Assembly: GCF_023073415.1 (NCBI RefSeq)
Contig: NZ_JADPJL010000068.1
Span: 62,001 to 126,000, forward strand
DNA from: Bradyrhizobium sp. 190
GTDB taxonomy: Bacteria; Pseudomonadota; Alphaproteobacteria; Rhizobiales; Xanthobacteraceae
Reading direction: 5' to 3'
DNA: 64,000 bases
The first letter of the stretch is position 1, and each line of letters opens with the position of its first letter. Position numbers and translations under genes: made by a program. This document shows positions 18,333-25,599 of the stretch, piece after piece. Under the pieces are notes generated by a model that was not told where the DNA came from, ran no database searches, and was given only the letters and a program-made list of their open reading frames with translations.

Positions 18333-19027
18333 TGTTCGAGATTTCGCCGGCCGAATGGACGGCCATTCTGCTTTCGCTCCGGGTCGCCGTTGTTGCGACC
18401 CTGGTGGCGACGCCGTTCGGCATCGCACTGGCGTGGCTGCTGGCGCGGCGTGAATTCTGGGGCAAGTCCATCCTCGATGCGCTGGTTCACCTGCCGCTGG
18501 TGCTGCCCCCCGTCGTCACCGGTTATCTGCTGCTGCTGACCTTCGGCCGCCGCGGCCTGGTCGGAGCGTGGCTCGCCGATAATCTCGGCATCGTGTTCGC
18601 GTTTCGCTGGACCGGCGCTGCGCTCGCCTGCGGCATCATGTCGTTTCCGCTCCTGGTGCGGCCGATTCGGTTATCGATCGAGGCGATCGACCGCCGGCTG
18701 GAACAGGCGTCAAGCACCCTCGGCGCCGCACCGTGGCAGGTATTTGCGACGGTAACCCTGCCGCTGGCGCTGCCGGGCGTGCTGGCCGGCATGGTGCTCG
18801 GTTTTGCCAAGGCGATCGGCGAATTCGGTGCCACCATCACCTTTGTCTCCAACATCCCCGGCGAGACCCAGACCATTTCGTCCGCGATCTATTCGCTGAT
18901 CCAGACACCGGACGGCGACACCGCGGCGGGACGGCTGGTGCTGATTTCCATCGTGATCGCGATGGGCGCCCTGATCGCGTCCGAATGGTTTGCGCGGCGC
19001 GCCACCAAACGCCTGCACGGGAATTGA
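18332..19027 (+). CDS. modB: Molybdate ABC transporter permease
   Basis: A 231-residue inner-membrane permease with about five to six membrane spans. The EAA loop reads EQASSTLGAAPWQVF, followed by LPLALPGVLAG, which contacts the ATPase. LPLVLPPVVTGYLLL and GEFGATITFVSNIPGETQT are strongly conserved ModB segments. Its ATG overlaps the modA stop (TGATG), so translation is coupled. Confidence 0.95.
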   Translation: MFEISPAEWTAILLSLRVAVVATLVATPFGIALAWLLARREFWGKSILDALVHLPLVLPPVVTGYLLLLTFGRRGLVGAWLADNLGIVFAFRWTGAALACGIMSFPLLVRPIRLSIEAIDRRLEQASSTLGAAPWQVFATVTLPLALPGVLAGMVLGFAKAIGEFGATITFVSNIPGETQTISSAIYSLIQTPDGDTAAGRLVLISIVIAMGALIASEWFARRATKRLHGN

Positions 19028-19029
19028 CC

Positions 19030-19689
19030 ATGCTGCGCGTCGACGTCACCAAACAGCTCGGCGAGTTCTCGCTTGAAGCCGCGTTCGAAAGCCAGGGCCG
19101 CGTCACCGGCCTGTTCGGCGCGTCGGGGGCCGGCAAGACGTCACTGATCAACATGATCGCAGGCCTGTTGCGGCCCGACCGTGGCGTCATCGCGCTCGAC
19201 GGCGAAACGCTGGACGACACCTCGAAAGGCATTCACGTCCCGCCGCACCGACGGCGGATCGGATACGTGTTTCAGGATGCGCGGCTGTTTCCGCATCTCG
19301 ACGTGCGGCAAAATCTCGACTACGGCCGGCGCATGAACAGGCTTGCTGTGGATTCTTCCCAGCATAATCGCATCACCGACCTGCTCGATATCGGCCCTCT
19401 GCTCGACCGCCGGCCCGGCCAGCTCTCCGGCGGCGAACGCCAGCGCGTCGCGCTCGGCCGCGCGCTGTTGTCAAAGCCGCGCCTGCTGCTGCTGGACGAG
19501 CCATTGGGCTCGCTCGATGAAGGCCGCAAGGAGGAAATCCTGCCCTACCTGGTGCGGCTCCGCGACGAAGGCATTCCCATGGTCTATGTCAGCCACGACG
19601 CCGCCGAGCTGCGTCAGCTCGCGACGCAGATCGTGATGCTCAAGCGCGGCCGCGTGACCGCGCTCGGTGGCGTCAAGGTGCTGACGTAG
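19030..19689 (+). CDS. modC: Molybdate ABC transporter ATP-binding protein, short form
   Basis: A 219-residue ATPase that starts two bases after modB. Walker A is GASGAGKTS, the Q-loop is YVFQDARLFPHL, the signature is LSGGERQRVALGRAL, Walker B is LLLLDEPLGSLD, and the H-loop is VYVSHD. Usual ModC proteins have about 350 residues, with a C-terminal TOBE/MOP molybdate-sensing domain. This one ends right after the ATPase core (MLKRGRVTALGG), so that regulatory domain is missing. The downstream palindrome starts nine bases after the stop, which suggests the 3' end may have been replaced by the repeat. Confidence 0.92.
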   Translation: MLRVDVTKQLGEFSLEAAFESQGRVTGLFGASGAGKTSLINMIAGLLRPDRGVIALDGETLDDTSKGIHVPPHRRRIGYVFQDARLFPHLDVRQNLDYGRRMNRLAVDSSQHNRITDLLDIGPLLDRRPGQLSGGERQRVALGRALLSKPRLLLLDEPLGSLDEGRKEEILPYLVRLRDEGIPMVYVSHDAAELRQLATQIVMLKRGRVTALGGVKVLT

Positions 19690-19697
19690 CTTCTTCG

Positions 19698-19779
19698 TAG
19701 GATGGGTAGAGCGAAGCGAAACCCATCAATCCCGATGCGCGGAGACACGATGGGTTTCGCTTCGCTCTACCCATCCTAC
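19698..19779. repeat. Long palindromic intergenic repeat, family C
   Basis: Arms gtaggatgggtagagcgaag... and ...cgcttcgctctacccatcctac fold into a long hairpin between the convergent modC and ilvD genes. It is followed by a tandem duplication of the 12-mer tacaagtctcac, the second copy of which runs into the ilvD stop codon. Confidence 0.88.
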
Positions 19780-19796
19780 AAGTCTCACTACAAGTC

Positions 19797-21641
19797 TCAC
19801 TCCGGAACGATCCGCACCGCGCCGCGGGCGGCGCTCGTCGTCAACGCGGCATAGGCCTTCAGTGCCATCGTCACCTTGCGGCTGCGCTTCTTGGCGGGCT
19901 TCCATGCGTCCGCGCCGCGGGCCAGCATGGCTTCGCGGCGCTTCGCCAGCGTGGCGTCATCGACCACGAGGCTGATCGAACGCGCGGGAATGTCGATCTT
20001 GATAAGATCGCCCTCTTCCACCAGGCCGATCAACCCGCCTTCGGCGGCTTCCGGCGAGAGATGTCCGATCGACAGGCCTGACGAGCCGCCGGAGAAGCGG
20101 CCATCGGTGACCAGTGCGCAGACTTTTCCGAGGCCCTTCGATTTAAGGTAGCTGGTCGGATACAGCATCTCCTGCATGCCGGGACCGCCGCGCGGGCCTT
20201 CATAGCGGACCACGACGACGTCGCCGGCCTTGATCTTGTTGCCCAGGATGCCTTCGACCGCGGCGTCCTGGCTTTCGAAGACCCGTGCCGGCCCCTCGAA
20301 CTTCAAAATGCTCTCATCGACGCCAGCAGTCTTCACGATGCAGCCATCGAGCGCGATGTTACCCGACAGCACGGCAAGGCCGCCGTCCTTCGAATAGGCA
20401 TGCTCGGCGTCGCGAACGCAGCCGGTGGCACGATCGGTATCGAGCTCCTCGAACCGGCGCTCCTGGCTGAACGCGACCTGCGTCGGCACGTTGCCCGGTG
20501 CGGCCATGAAGAATTTGCGGACGCTCTCGCTCTTGGTCTGCTTGATATCCCAGCGGCTCAGCGCATCCTCCAGCGTCTTGCTGTGAACCATCGGCAGACC
20601 GCGGTTGAGCAGACCCGCACGGTCGAGTTCGCCGAGGATGGCCATCACGCCACCGGCGCGATGGACGTCTTCCAGATGCACGTCCGCCACCGACGGCGCC
20701 ACCTTGCATAGCACCGGCACGCGCCGCGACAGGCGGTCGATGTCCTGCATCGTGAACGGCACCTGGCCTTCATAGGCGGCCGCCAGCAGATGCAGCACGG
20801 TGTTAGTGGAGCCACCCATGGCGATGTCGAGCGTCATCGCGTTCTCGAACGCCTTGAAGTTCGCGATGTTGCGCGGGAGCGCGGTTTCATCGTCCTGCTC
20901 GTAGTAGCGCCGCGCCAGGTCGACGATCAGATGCCCGGCCTCGACGAACAACCCTTTGCGGTCGGCATGGGTCGCCAGCACCGAGCCGTTGCCCGGCAAC
21001 GCCAACCCCAGCGCCTCGGTGAGGCAGTTCATCGAATTGGCCGTGAACATGCCCGAGCACGAGCCGCAGGTCGGACAGGCCGAGCGCTCGATCACTTCCA
21101 CCTCGGCGTCGCTGACATTGCTGTCGGCGGCTGCGACCATGGCGTCGATCAGATCGACCGCGCGGAGCTTGCCCTTGATATTCACCTTACCGGATTCCAT
21201 CGGCCCGCCCGAGACGAACACGGTCGGGATATTGATCCGCAACGCCGCCATCAGCATGCCGGGCGTGATCTTGTCGCAGTTCGAGATGCACACCATCGCG
21301 TCGGCGCAATGCGCATTGACCATGTATTCGACGCTGTCGGCGATGATCTCGCGCGACGGCAGGCTGTAGAGCATGCCGTCATGGCCCATGGCGATGCCAT
21401 CGTCGACCGCGATGGTGTTGAACTCTTTCGCAACGCCGCCCGCCTTTTCGATCTCGCGCGCGACGAGTTGGCCGAGATCCTTCAGATGCACATGGCCGGG
21501 CACGAACTGGGTGAACGAATTGACCACGGCAATGATCGGCTTGCCAAAATCCTCGTTCTTCATGCCGGTGGCGCGCCAGAGGCCGCGGGCGCCCGCCATG
21601 TTGCGGCCGTGGGTCGTGGTTCGGGAGCGGTAGGCGGGCAT
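19797..21641 (-). CDS. ilvD: Dihydroxy-acid dehydratase
   Basis: A 614-residue Fe-S enzyme that converts 2,3-dihydroxy-isovalerate and -methylvalerate to the 2-oxo acids of valine and isoleucine synthesis. Cluster cysteines are in CISNCDKITPGM and CGSCSGMFTANSMN. The C-terminal active-site motif GRFSGGSSGLSIGH is intact. Full length, cytoplasmic, and not linked here to other ilv genes. The start MPAYRSRTTTHGRNMAGARG is the family's conserved N-terminus. Confidence 0.97.
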   Translation of the reverse strand: MPAYRSRTTTHGRNMAGARGLWRATGMKNEDFGKPIIAVVNSFTQFVPGHVHLKDLGQLVAREIEKAGGVAKEFNTIAVDDGIAMGHDGMLYSLPSREIIADSVEYMVNAHCADAMVCISNCDKITPGMLMAALRINIPTVFVSGGPMESGKVNIKGKLRAVDLIDAMVAAADSNVSDAEVEVIERSACPTCGSCSGMFTANSMNCLTEALGLALPGNGSVLATHADRKGLFVEAGHLIVDLARRYYEQDDETALPRNIANFKAFENAMTLDIAMGGSTNTVLHLLAAAYEGQVPFTMQDIDRLSRRVPVLCKVAPSVADVHLEDVHRAGGVMAILGELDRAGLLNRGLPMVHSKTLEDALSRWDIKQTKSESVRKFFMAAPGNVPTQVAFSQERRFEELDTDRATGCVRDAEHAYSKDGGLAVLSGNIALDGCIVKTAGVDESILKFEGPARVFESQDAAVEGILGNKIKAGDVVVVRYEGPRGGPGMQEMLYPTSYLKSKGLGKVCALVTDGRFSGGSSGLSIGHLSPEAAEGGLIGLVEEGDLIKIDIPARSISLVVDDATLAKRREAMLARGADAWKPAKKRSRKVTMALKAYAALTTSAARGAVRIVPE

Positions 21642-21979
21642 GATCTGTCCTTATGGATCGGGAAAGGCGTCTTTTAGACGGTGAGCTCTGCTGATTAAAG
21701 CGTCTTGGCGCAGGGTCGCCATGCGCTGGTCAACCCAAAACGGGACAGGAACCGGACGTCCCCCGCCGCTAGTGCATGATGATTTTTGGTTAGATTTGGC
21801 AGCGGACGCGCTTCACCTCTCCCGCTTGCGGGGGAGGTCGGCGCGAAGCGCCGGGTGGGGGCTCTCTCCACTCGGGCAGTGTCACCCGCGGAGACACCCC
21901 CACCCCAGCCCTCCCCCGCAAGCGGGAGAGGGAGCCGCACCTTCTTCGTGGTCGCAATCGAACCTAATCCCATCAAGCT
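21642..21979. other. Intergenic region holding a palindromic repeat
   Basis: No gene is supported here. Besides the ilvD promoter it contains the inverted repeat listed separately. Open frames in it are products of the repeat. Confidence 0.6.
21815..21933. repeat. Long inverted repeat, family D (cctctcccgcttgcgggggag type)
   Basis: Outer arms cctctcccgcttgcggggga and tcccccgcaagcgggagagg pair across about 75 bases that themselves contain complementary parts (cgccgggtgggggct / cacccccacccc). It is the same design as the element upstream of the CoA-transferase but with different arm sequence. Confidence 0.88.
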
Positions 21980-23173
21980 TTAGACGATCTCCCGCGCGCG
22001 CAGTTCCGCGATCGCCTTCGCGTCATAGCCGAGCGAGGCCAGCACCTCCTCGGTATGGGCGCTGAGCGCGGGCGCCATGCGGTCGAGCCTGCCGCCGCCA
22101 TGGGCGAGCTGGAACCCGCTGCCGGCGAAGCGCAGGCGTCCATAGGGCGTATCGATCTCCTGAATGGCGCCGCGCGCAGCGATCTGCGGGTGATCGATCA
22201 CCTCCTCGACCTTCCAGATGCTGGCGCAGGGCGCGCCCGCGGCCTCCAGCAGCTTCTCCCACTCGCGGGGATTCTTCTTTGCGAGCGCCTCCTCGATGAT
22301 GGCCCGCAGCGCCGACTCGTTTTCCTGCCGGGCAAACCAATCGACGAAGCGCGGGTCCTCCAGCGCATCGGCTCGATCAAGCGCAGTCATCAGCGCGCGG
22401 TATTGTTTTTCGCTGTTGACGGCAAGCAGCAGATACCCGTCACCGGCCTTGAACAGATTGGCGGTAGGCCGGCGGCTCACCGCCTGATTGCCGGAGAGCT
22501 GCTGGCGATGGCCGGCGACCGAGTAGTCCGCGACCTGCCCGGACAGGAACGCCAGCGTCGCCTCGAGCATGGAGACATCGACCATTTGCCCCTTGCCGGT
22601 ATGGGTGCGCTGGAACAGCGCGCTCGATACGCCGAAGGCTGCGGTCGAGCCCGACAACACGTCGCAAACCGCAAAGCCGGCGCGCGTCGGCCCGGTCTCG
22701 GCGTGGCCGGTGATCGACATGATGCCTGACAGCGCCTGGATCTTGCCGTCATAGCCGGCGCCCAGCCTCTCCGGGCCGGTCTGGCCAAAACCCGAAATGG
22801 CGCAATAGATCAGCCGCGGGTTGATCGCCGAAAGCTCAGCGTAGCCGATGCCGAGCTTGTCCATCACGCCGGGGCGGAAATTCTCCATCACCACGTCGGC
22901 TTGGGCGGCGAGCTGCTTGACGATAGCGATCGCCTCCGGCTTCGAGAGGTCGAGGGTGAGGCTGCGCTTGTTGCCGTTGATGGCCTGCCAGCCCGGCGCG
23001 AGGCCGCGCTCGGCCCATTCGCGGCTCAGCGGCGTGCGGCGCATGTCCTCGCCTTCGCGCCGCTCCACCTTGATGACGTCGGCCCCGAGCAGCGCGAGCT
23101 GGTAGCTCGCATAGGGACCAGCCAGCACCTGCGTGAAGTCGAGAATCTTCACGCCTTCGAACGGTCGGGTCAA
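21980..23173 (-). CDS. CaiB/BaiF family (class III) CoA-transferase
   Basis: A 397-residue class III CoA-transferase, which moves CoA between carboxylic acids. The N-terminal core GVKILDFTQVLAGPYASYQLALLGADVIKVE is typical, followed by NKRSLTLDL, ENFRPGVMDKLGIGY, and GYDGKIQALSGIMSITG, which leads to the active-site region. The C-terminal HPQIAARGAI and GRLRFAGSGF segments close the fold. The substrate is unknown. It is co-directional with the glycine-reductase-like gene upstream but separated from it by a long inverted repeat. Confidence 0.92.
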   Translation of the reverse strand: MTRPFEGVKILDFTQVLAGPYASYQLALLGADVIKVERREGEDMRRTPLSREWAERGLAPGWQAINGNKRSLTLDLSKPEAIAIVKQLAAQADVVMENFRPGVMDKLGIGYAELSAINPRLIYCAISGFGQTGPERLGAGYDGKIQALSGIMSITGHAETGPTRAGFAVCDVLSGSTAAFGVSSALFQRTHTGKGQMVDVSMLEATLAFLSGQVADYSVAGHRQQLSGNQAVSRRPTANLFKAGDGYLLLAVNSEKQYRALMTALDRADALEDPRFVDWFARQENESALRAIIEEALAKKNPREWEKLLEAAGAPCASIWKVEEVIDHPQIAARGAIQEIDTPYGRLRFAGSGFQLAHGGGRLDRMAPALSAHTEEVLASLGYDAKAIAELRAREIV

Positions 23174-23198
23174 ATGGACGTCCTCCTAGTTTTATCTT

Positions 23199-23345
23199 TC
23201 CCCTCTCCCCTTGTGGGAGAGGGTGGACGCGATGCGAAGCATCGCGGACGGGTGAGGGGTTGTCTCCACGAATACCGAATGCGCGGTGAGATACCCCTCA
23301 TCCGGCGCTTCGCACCACCTTCTCCCACAAGGGGAGAAGGAAGGG
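23199..23345. repeat. Long inverted repeat, family D relative (cctctccccttgtgggagag type)
   Basis: Outer arms cctctccccttgtgggagag... and ...cttctcccacaaggggagaa enclose inner complementary blocks (cggacgggtgaggggt / acccctcatccg). It fills nearly the whole gap between two minus-strand genes. Confidence 0.88.
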
Positions 23346-23347
23346 AT

Positions 23348-24277
23348 TCACGCCGCCCGGTTGCCGCGCGCGATCTCCTTCTGCTTGTCGAACTCGGCGC
23401 GGCGGCGCGCGAGTTCTTCCGGGCTCATCTGCGCGATGTTGTTGTAGTCGAGCTTCCAGGAGGCATCCTCGCTCCAGCGCAGCGGCGACTGCATCGTGGT
23501 GCGGGAGCCTGCCGCGGACTCCAGCAGACGCAGCGTCAGTTCGAACGTCAGCGCCTGCGATTCCACGTCCTGCGGCTTGCCGGTGGAGTTGCCGAGCGGG
23601 AAATCCGAGAACAGGAAGCGCGGCGCGGCGGCATGTTCGACAATGTCCTTGGCGCAGCCCATGACGACGGTGGCGATTCCGTTGGCCTCGAGATGCCGCG
23701 CCACCAAAGCTGACGTCTGGTGGCAGACCGGACAGTTCGGCACGATCACGGCGACATCGACCTTGTCGGCCTGGCAGCGGGCGAGAATATCCGGCGCGTC
23801 GACATCGATGGTGACGCGGTGGCTGCGATTGGTCGGCGCACCGAAGAAGCGCGGCGCGACCTCGCCGATACGTCCCGAGGCGGCGGCTTTCAGAAGCTGC
23901 TGCAGTGGAAACCAGGTGCCGCTGTCGGTGGCCGTCGTGTGCTTGCGGTCGTAACCGATATGCGAGATCCGCAAATCGTGCTGCTTGGCGGTGTCGCCGT
24001 CATAGACCTGGTAGAACTTGGCGCTGCCGTTGTAAGCAGCTCCAGGACCCTGATCACCCTTGGTGGGATCATACTTCGCGGCGGTGGTAACGATGGTCAC
24101 GCGCGACTTCGCGAGCGGCTTTTTCAGTGGCTGGAACGGCGCATCGACATAATGCGCCCAGCGGTAGGGCGTGGTGTAGCCGATCGCGGCGTAATAATCG
24201 CGGGTCCGCTGCATGTAGGGGACCGGGGAATCGTAGTCGGGCGCAAAGCCGAGCTGGTCGTCGAGGGGGCTGGACAT
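23348..24277 (-). CDS. Glycine/sarcosine/betaine reductase B-like protein, Cys form
   Basis: A 309-residue soluble protein of the GrdB/PrdB-like family, recognised mainly from memory of Bradyrhizobium annotations. Residues 181-186 read NCPVCH, a CxxC pair where reductase relatives have a redox-active (seleno)cysteine motif. VDVAVIVP just before it and VVMGCAKDIVEHAAAPR after it are the family core. In clostridia such proteins reduce amino acids to acyl phosphates. In an aerobic bacterium the reaction is unknown. The start follows AAGGAGACACAACA; eight extra upstream residues are possible. The neighbouring CoA-transferase suggests work on small acids. Confidence 0.72.
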   Translation of the reverse strand: MSSPLDDQLGFAPDYDSPVPYMQRTRDYYAAIGYTTPYRWAHYVDAPFQPLKKPLAKSRVTIVTTAAKYDPTKGDQGPGAAYNGSAKFYQVYDGDTAKQHDLRISHIGYDRKHTTATDSGTWFPLQQLLKAAASGRIGEVAPRFFGAPTNRSHRVTIDVDAPDILARCQADKVDVAVIVPNCPVCHQTSALVARHLEANGIATVVMGCAKDIVEHAAAPRFLFSDFPLGNSTGKPQDVESQALTFELTLRLLESAAGSRTTMQSPLRWSEDASWKLDYNNIAQMSPEELARRRAEFDKQKEIARGNRAA

Positions 24278-24339
24278 TGTTGTGTCTCCTTGCGTTTCCA
24301 CCGTCAGGTCATCGAGTGACCTTCGGCTAAGCTAATGAT

Positions 24340-25160
24340 AGTCCGCCTATTCCTCAACCGTCGAAATAGTCACTCGAACCCCGCGACCGACGACCAAAGG
24401 TCGACTCAAATAGCCTCAACAAGCCCAGACGCACCTCTACGCTCGCAGGCGACGCGCGCCCCGAGCTGATGCGACGGCTCGTGTCCCTCGAAATAGCGAG
24501 GGCGCAGGGAAGACCGGGTGCGCGCTGCACCCGCGGTCTCGTGTGCAATGAGCACAAAGAAGTGCGCACACGAGCATACAGGTCCAGCGGAGAGCATCCG
24601 GCCTTCCCTGCGCAATGGTTTGACGGCTTATGCCGCGCTCTCCCCGGAGACGAATTCCTCTTGCCTCCGTCGCTGCCGGATTGACGGCCGATCGAACCCG
24701 GTTGGATTCGAACAACCTCCGCCAGCTTGACACCAGCCACGGGTGCCAGAACCACACGCTTTTGCCGTACGCAACAACGTCGCTCGTCCTGCGCGGATCG
24801 ATCGCTCACAGCCCCAAGACAAAGCTCAAGACCGCCCTGCAATGCCTTGCGCGCGCAACGCCATCGCGTCCACCGCAACCCGCACTCCACGTATCGTGAC
24901 GACGCGTACGCCCCTCTTCGATGAGGCGGGTTGGCGCGAAGATGGAGCTGATTTGGGAGAAATGAGAAGCGGAATATTTTTGCTGCGCAATCTGGACGAC
25001 CCAAATCACTTTGAATCGGCAGGCGAAATTTGATTTTGCGCGCAGCGGGTTTGGCAGTGTTTTTGGAAGCGAGACCGTGCGACCGTGGGCCGAAACGCTC
25101 ACTGATTTGCCCCGGAATTACGGTGCTGGAGTAATTGCCGACGCTGCTGCGTCCAGATCT
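24340..25160. other. Gene-free, strongly structured segment (possible dispersed noncoding element)
   Basis: More than 800 bases with only overlapping, low-quality reading frames on both strands. None starts with a ribosome site or matches a family. The translated frames resemble, from memory, spurious ORFs that recur across Bradyrhizobium genomes, which would make this a dispersed noncoding element. It contains a compact set of nested hairpins, described separately, and nothing resembling a transposase. The part beyond about 24.9 kb (tttgctgcgcaatctggacg onward) may be a worn edge of the same element. Confidence 0.5.
24484..24613 (+). ncRNA. Candidate structured RNA (multi-branched fold)
   Basis: A perfect 11-base outer stem joins gcgcagggaag (24502-24512) to cttccctgcgc (24603-24613). 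Inside it lie the hairpin gaccgggtgc/gcacccgcggtc (24512-24538) and the hairpin ctcgtgtgc/gcacacgag (24538-24574), which has a second inner stem gcac-aaagaa-gtgc. A further hairpin ccctcg-aaatag-cgaggg precedes the outer stem. ggagagc at 24589 could also pair with gctctcc at 24637, giving a pseudoknot-like alternative. The strand and function are unknown. No match to RNase P, 6S, SRP or tmRNA was recognised. Confidence 0.4.
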
Positions 25161-25163
25161 TTC

Positions 25164-25493
25164 TCAGTCTGTCATCTCCAGCTCAAGCCGGGCGTCTTTC
25201 TTGGTTTTTGCTTCCGATATTTCGATACAGACTTTCTCACCCAAGGCATTGAGATAACCAAACAGACGGTCGTAGGTGTAACCGGCAAAATGCCCGCGCA
25301 AAAGTTTTGACACATCCGGTTGAGCTAGACCGAGCAGCGACGCGGCCTTGGCTTGGGTCAGGCCCTTTGATTTGATCCGAGCGGCAATGCGCAGGACAAG
25401 ATCCGCCTTGATGGAGTGTTCGGCAGCATTAGGAAGACCGATATCCGCGAACACGTTGCCGTTGCTCTTTGTGACTCTGAATTTCTTTTTCAT
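25164..25493 (-). CDS. XRE-type helix-turn-helix protein, antitoxin-like
   Basis: A 109-residue protein with an HTH domain at about residues 40-75 (SKGLTQAKAASLLGLAQPDVSKLLRG). It is preceded by the NVFADIGLPNAAEHSIKADL leader seen in HigA2-like antitoxins that pair with RelE/Gp49 toxins. Antitoxins of this kind repress their own operon and neutralise the toxin. No toxin gene is present upstream. However, the bases before the start read in another frame as TDNEKGAPE with a TGA overlapping this ATG, the usual toxin-antitoxin junction. A palindromic repeat begins about 27 bases upstream. Confidence 0.82.
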   Translation of the reverse strand: MKKKFRVTKSNGNVFADIGLPNAAEHSIKADLVLRIAARIKSKGLTQAKAASLLGLAQPDVSKLLRGHFAGYTYDRLFGYLNALGEKVCIEISEAKTKKDARLELEMTD

Positions 25494-25519
25494 TCTGGGG
25501 CGCCTTTTTCATTGTCGGT

Positions 25520-25590
25520 GAATGGCGGATTGCGCCTTCCGCCTTCGCTCTGCGAGCTACGGCGGACAAGTCGGCTCCAATCCGCCCTAC
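25520..25590. repeat. Palindromic repeat fragment, family E
   Basis: aatggcggattgcgccttcc and its partial complement ...ggctccaatccgccctac flank a centre with cttcgctctgcgagctacgg. It belongs to the gtagggcggatt...aatccgccctac type and lies between the antitoxin-like gene and the K+/H+ antiporter gene, where a toxin gene would be expected. Confidence 0.75.
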
Positions 25591-25599
25591 GCACTTAAT

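Noticed and set aside
21815..23345. The two family D inverted repeats as a CRISPR or transposon ends
   Set aside because: They are single hairpin-type elements with no regular spacers, no cas or transposase gene and no target duplications visible.
24700..24717. A tRNA T-arm-like hairpin (minus strand ggttgttcgaatccaacc)
   Set aside because: The loop is eight bases rather than seven, and no anticodon arm, D arm or acceptor stem could be placed around it.
24354..25004. A 216-codon minus-strand frame in the gene-free segment
   Set aside because: Several equally long frames overlap it on both strands. There is no ribosome site, composition is Arg/Ser/Cys-rich, and the region is dominated by hairpins, so it is more likely noncoding.
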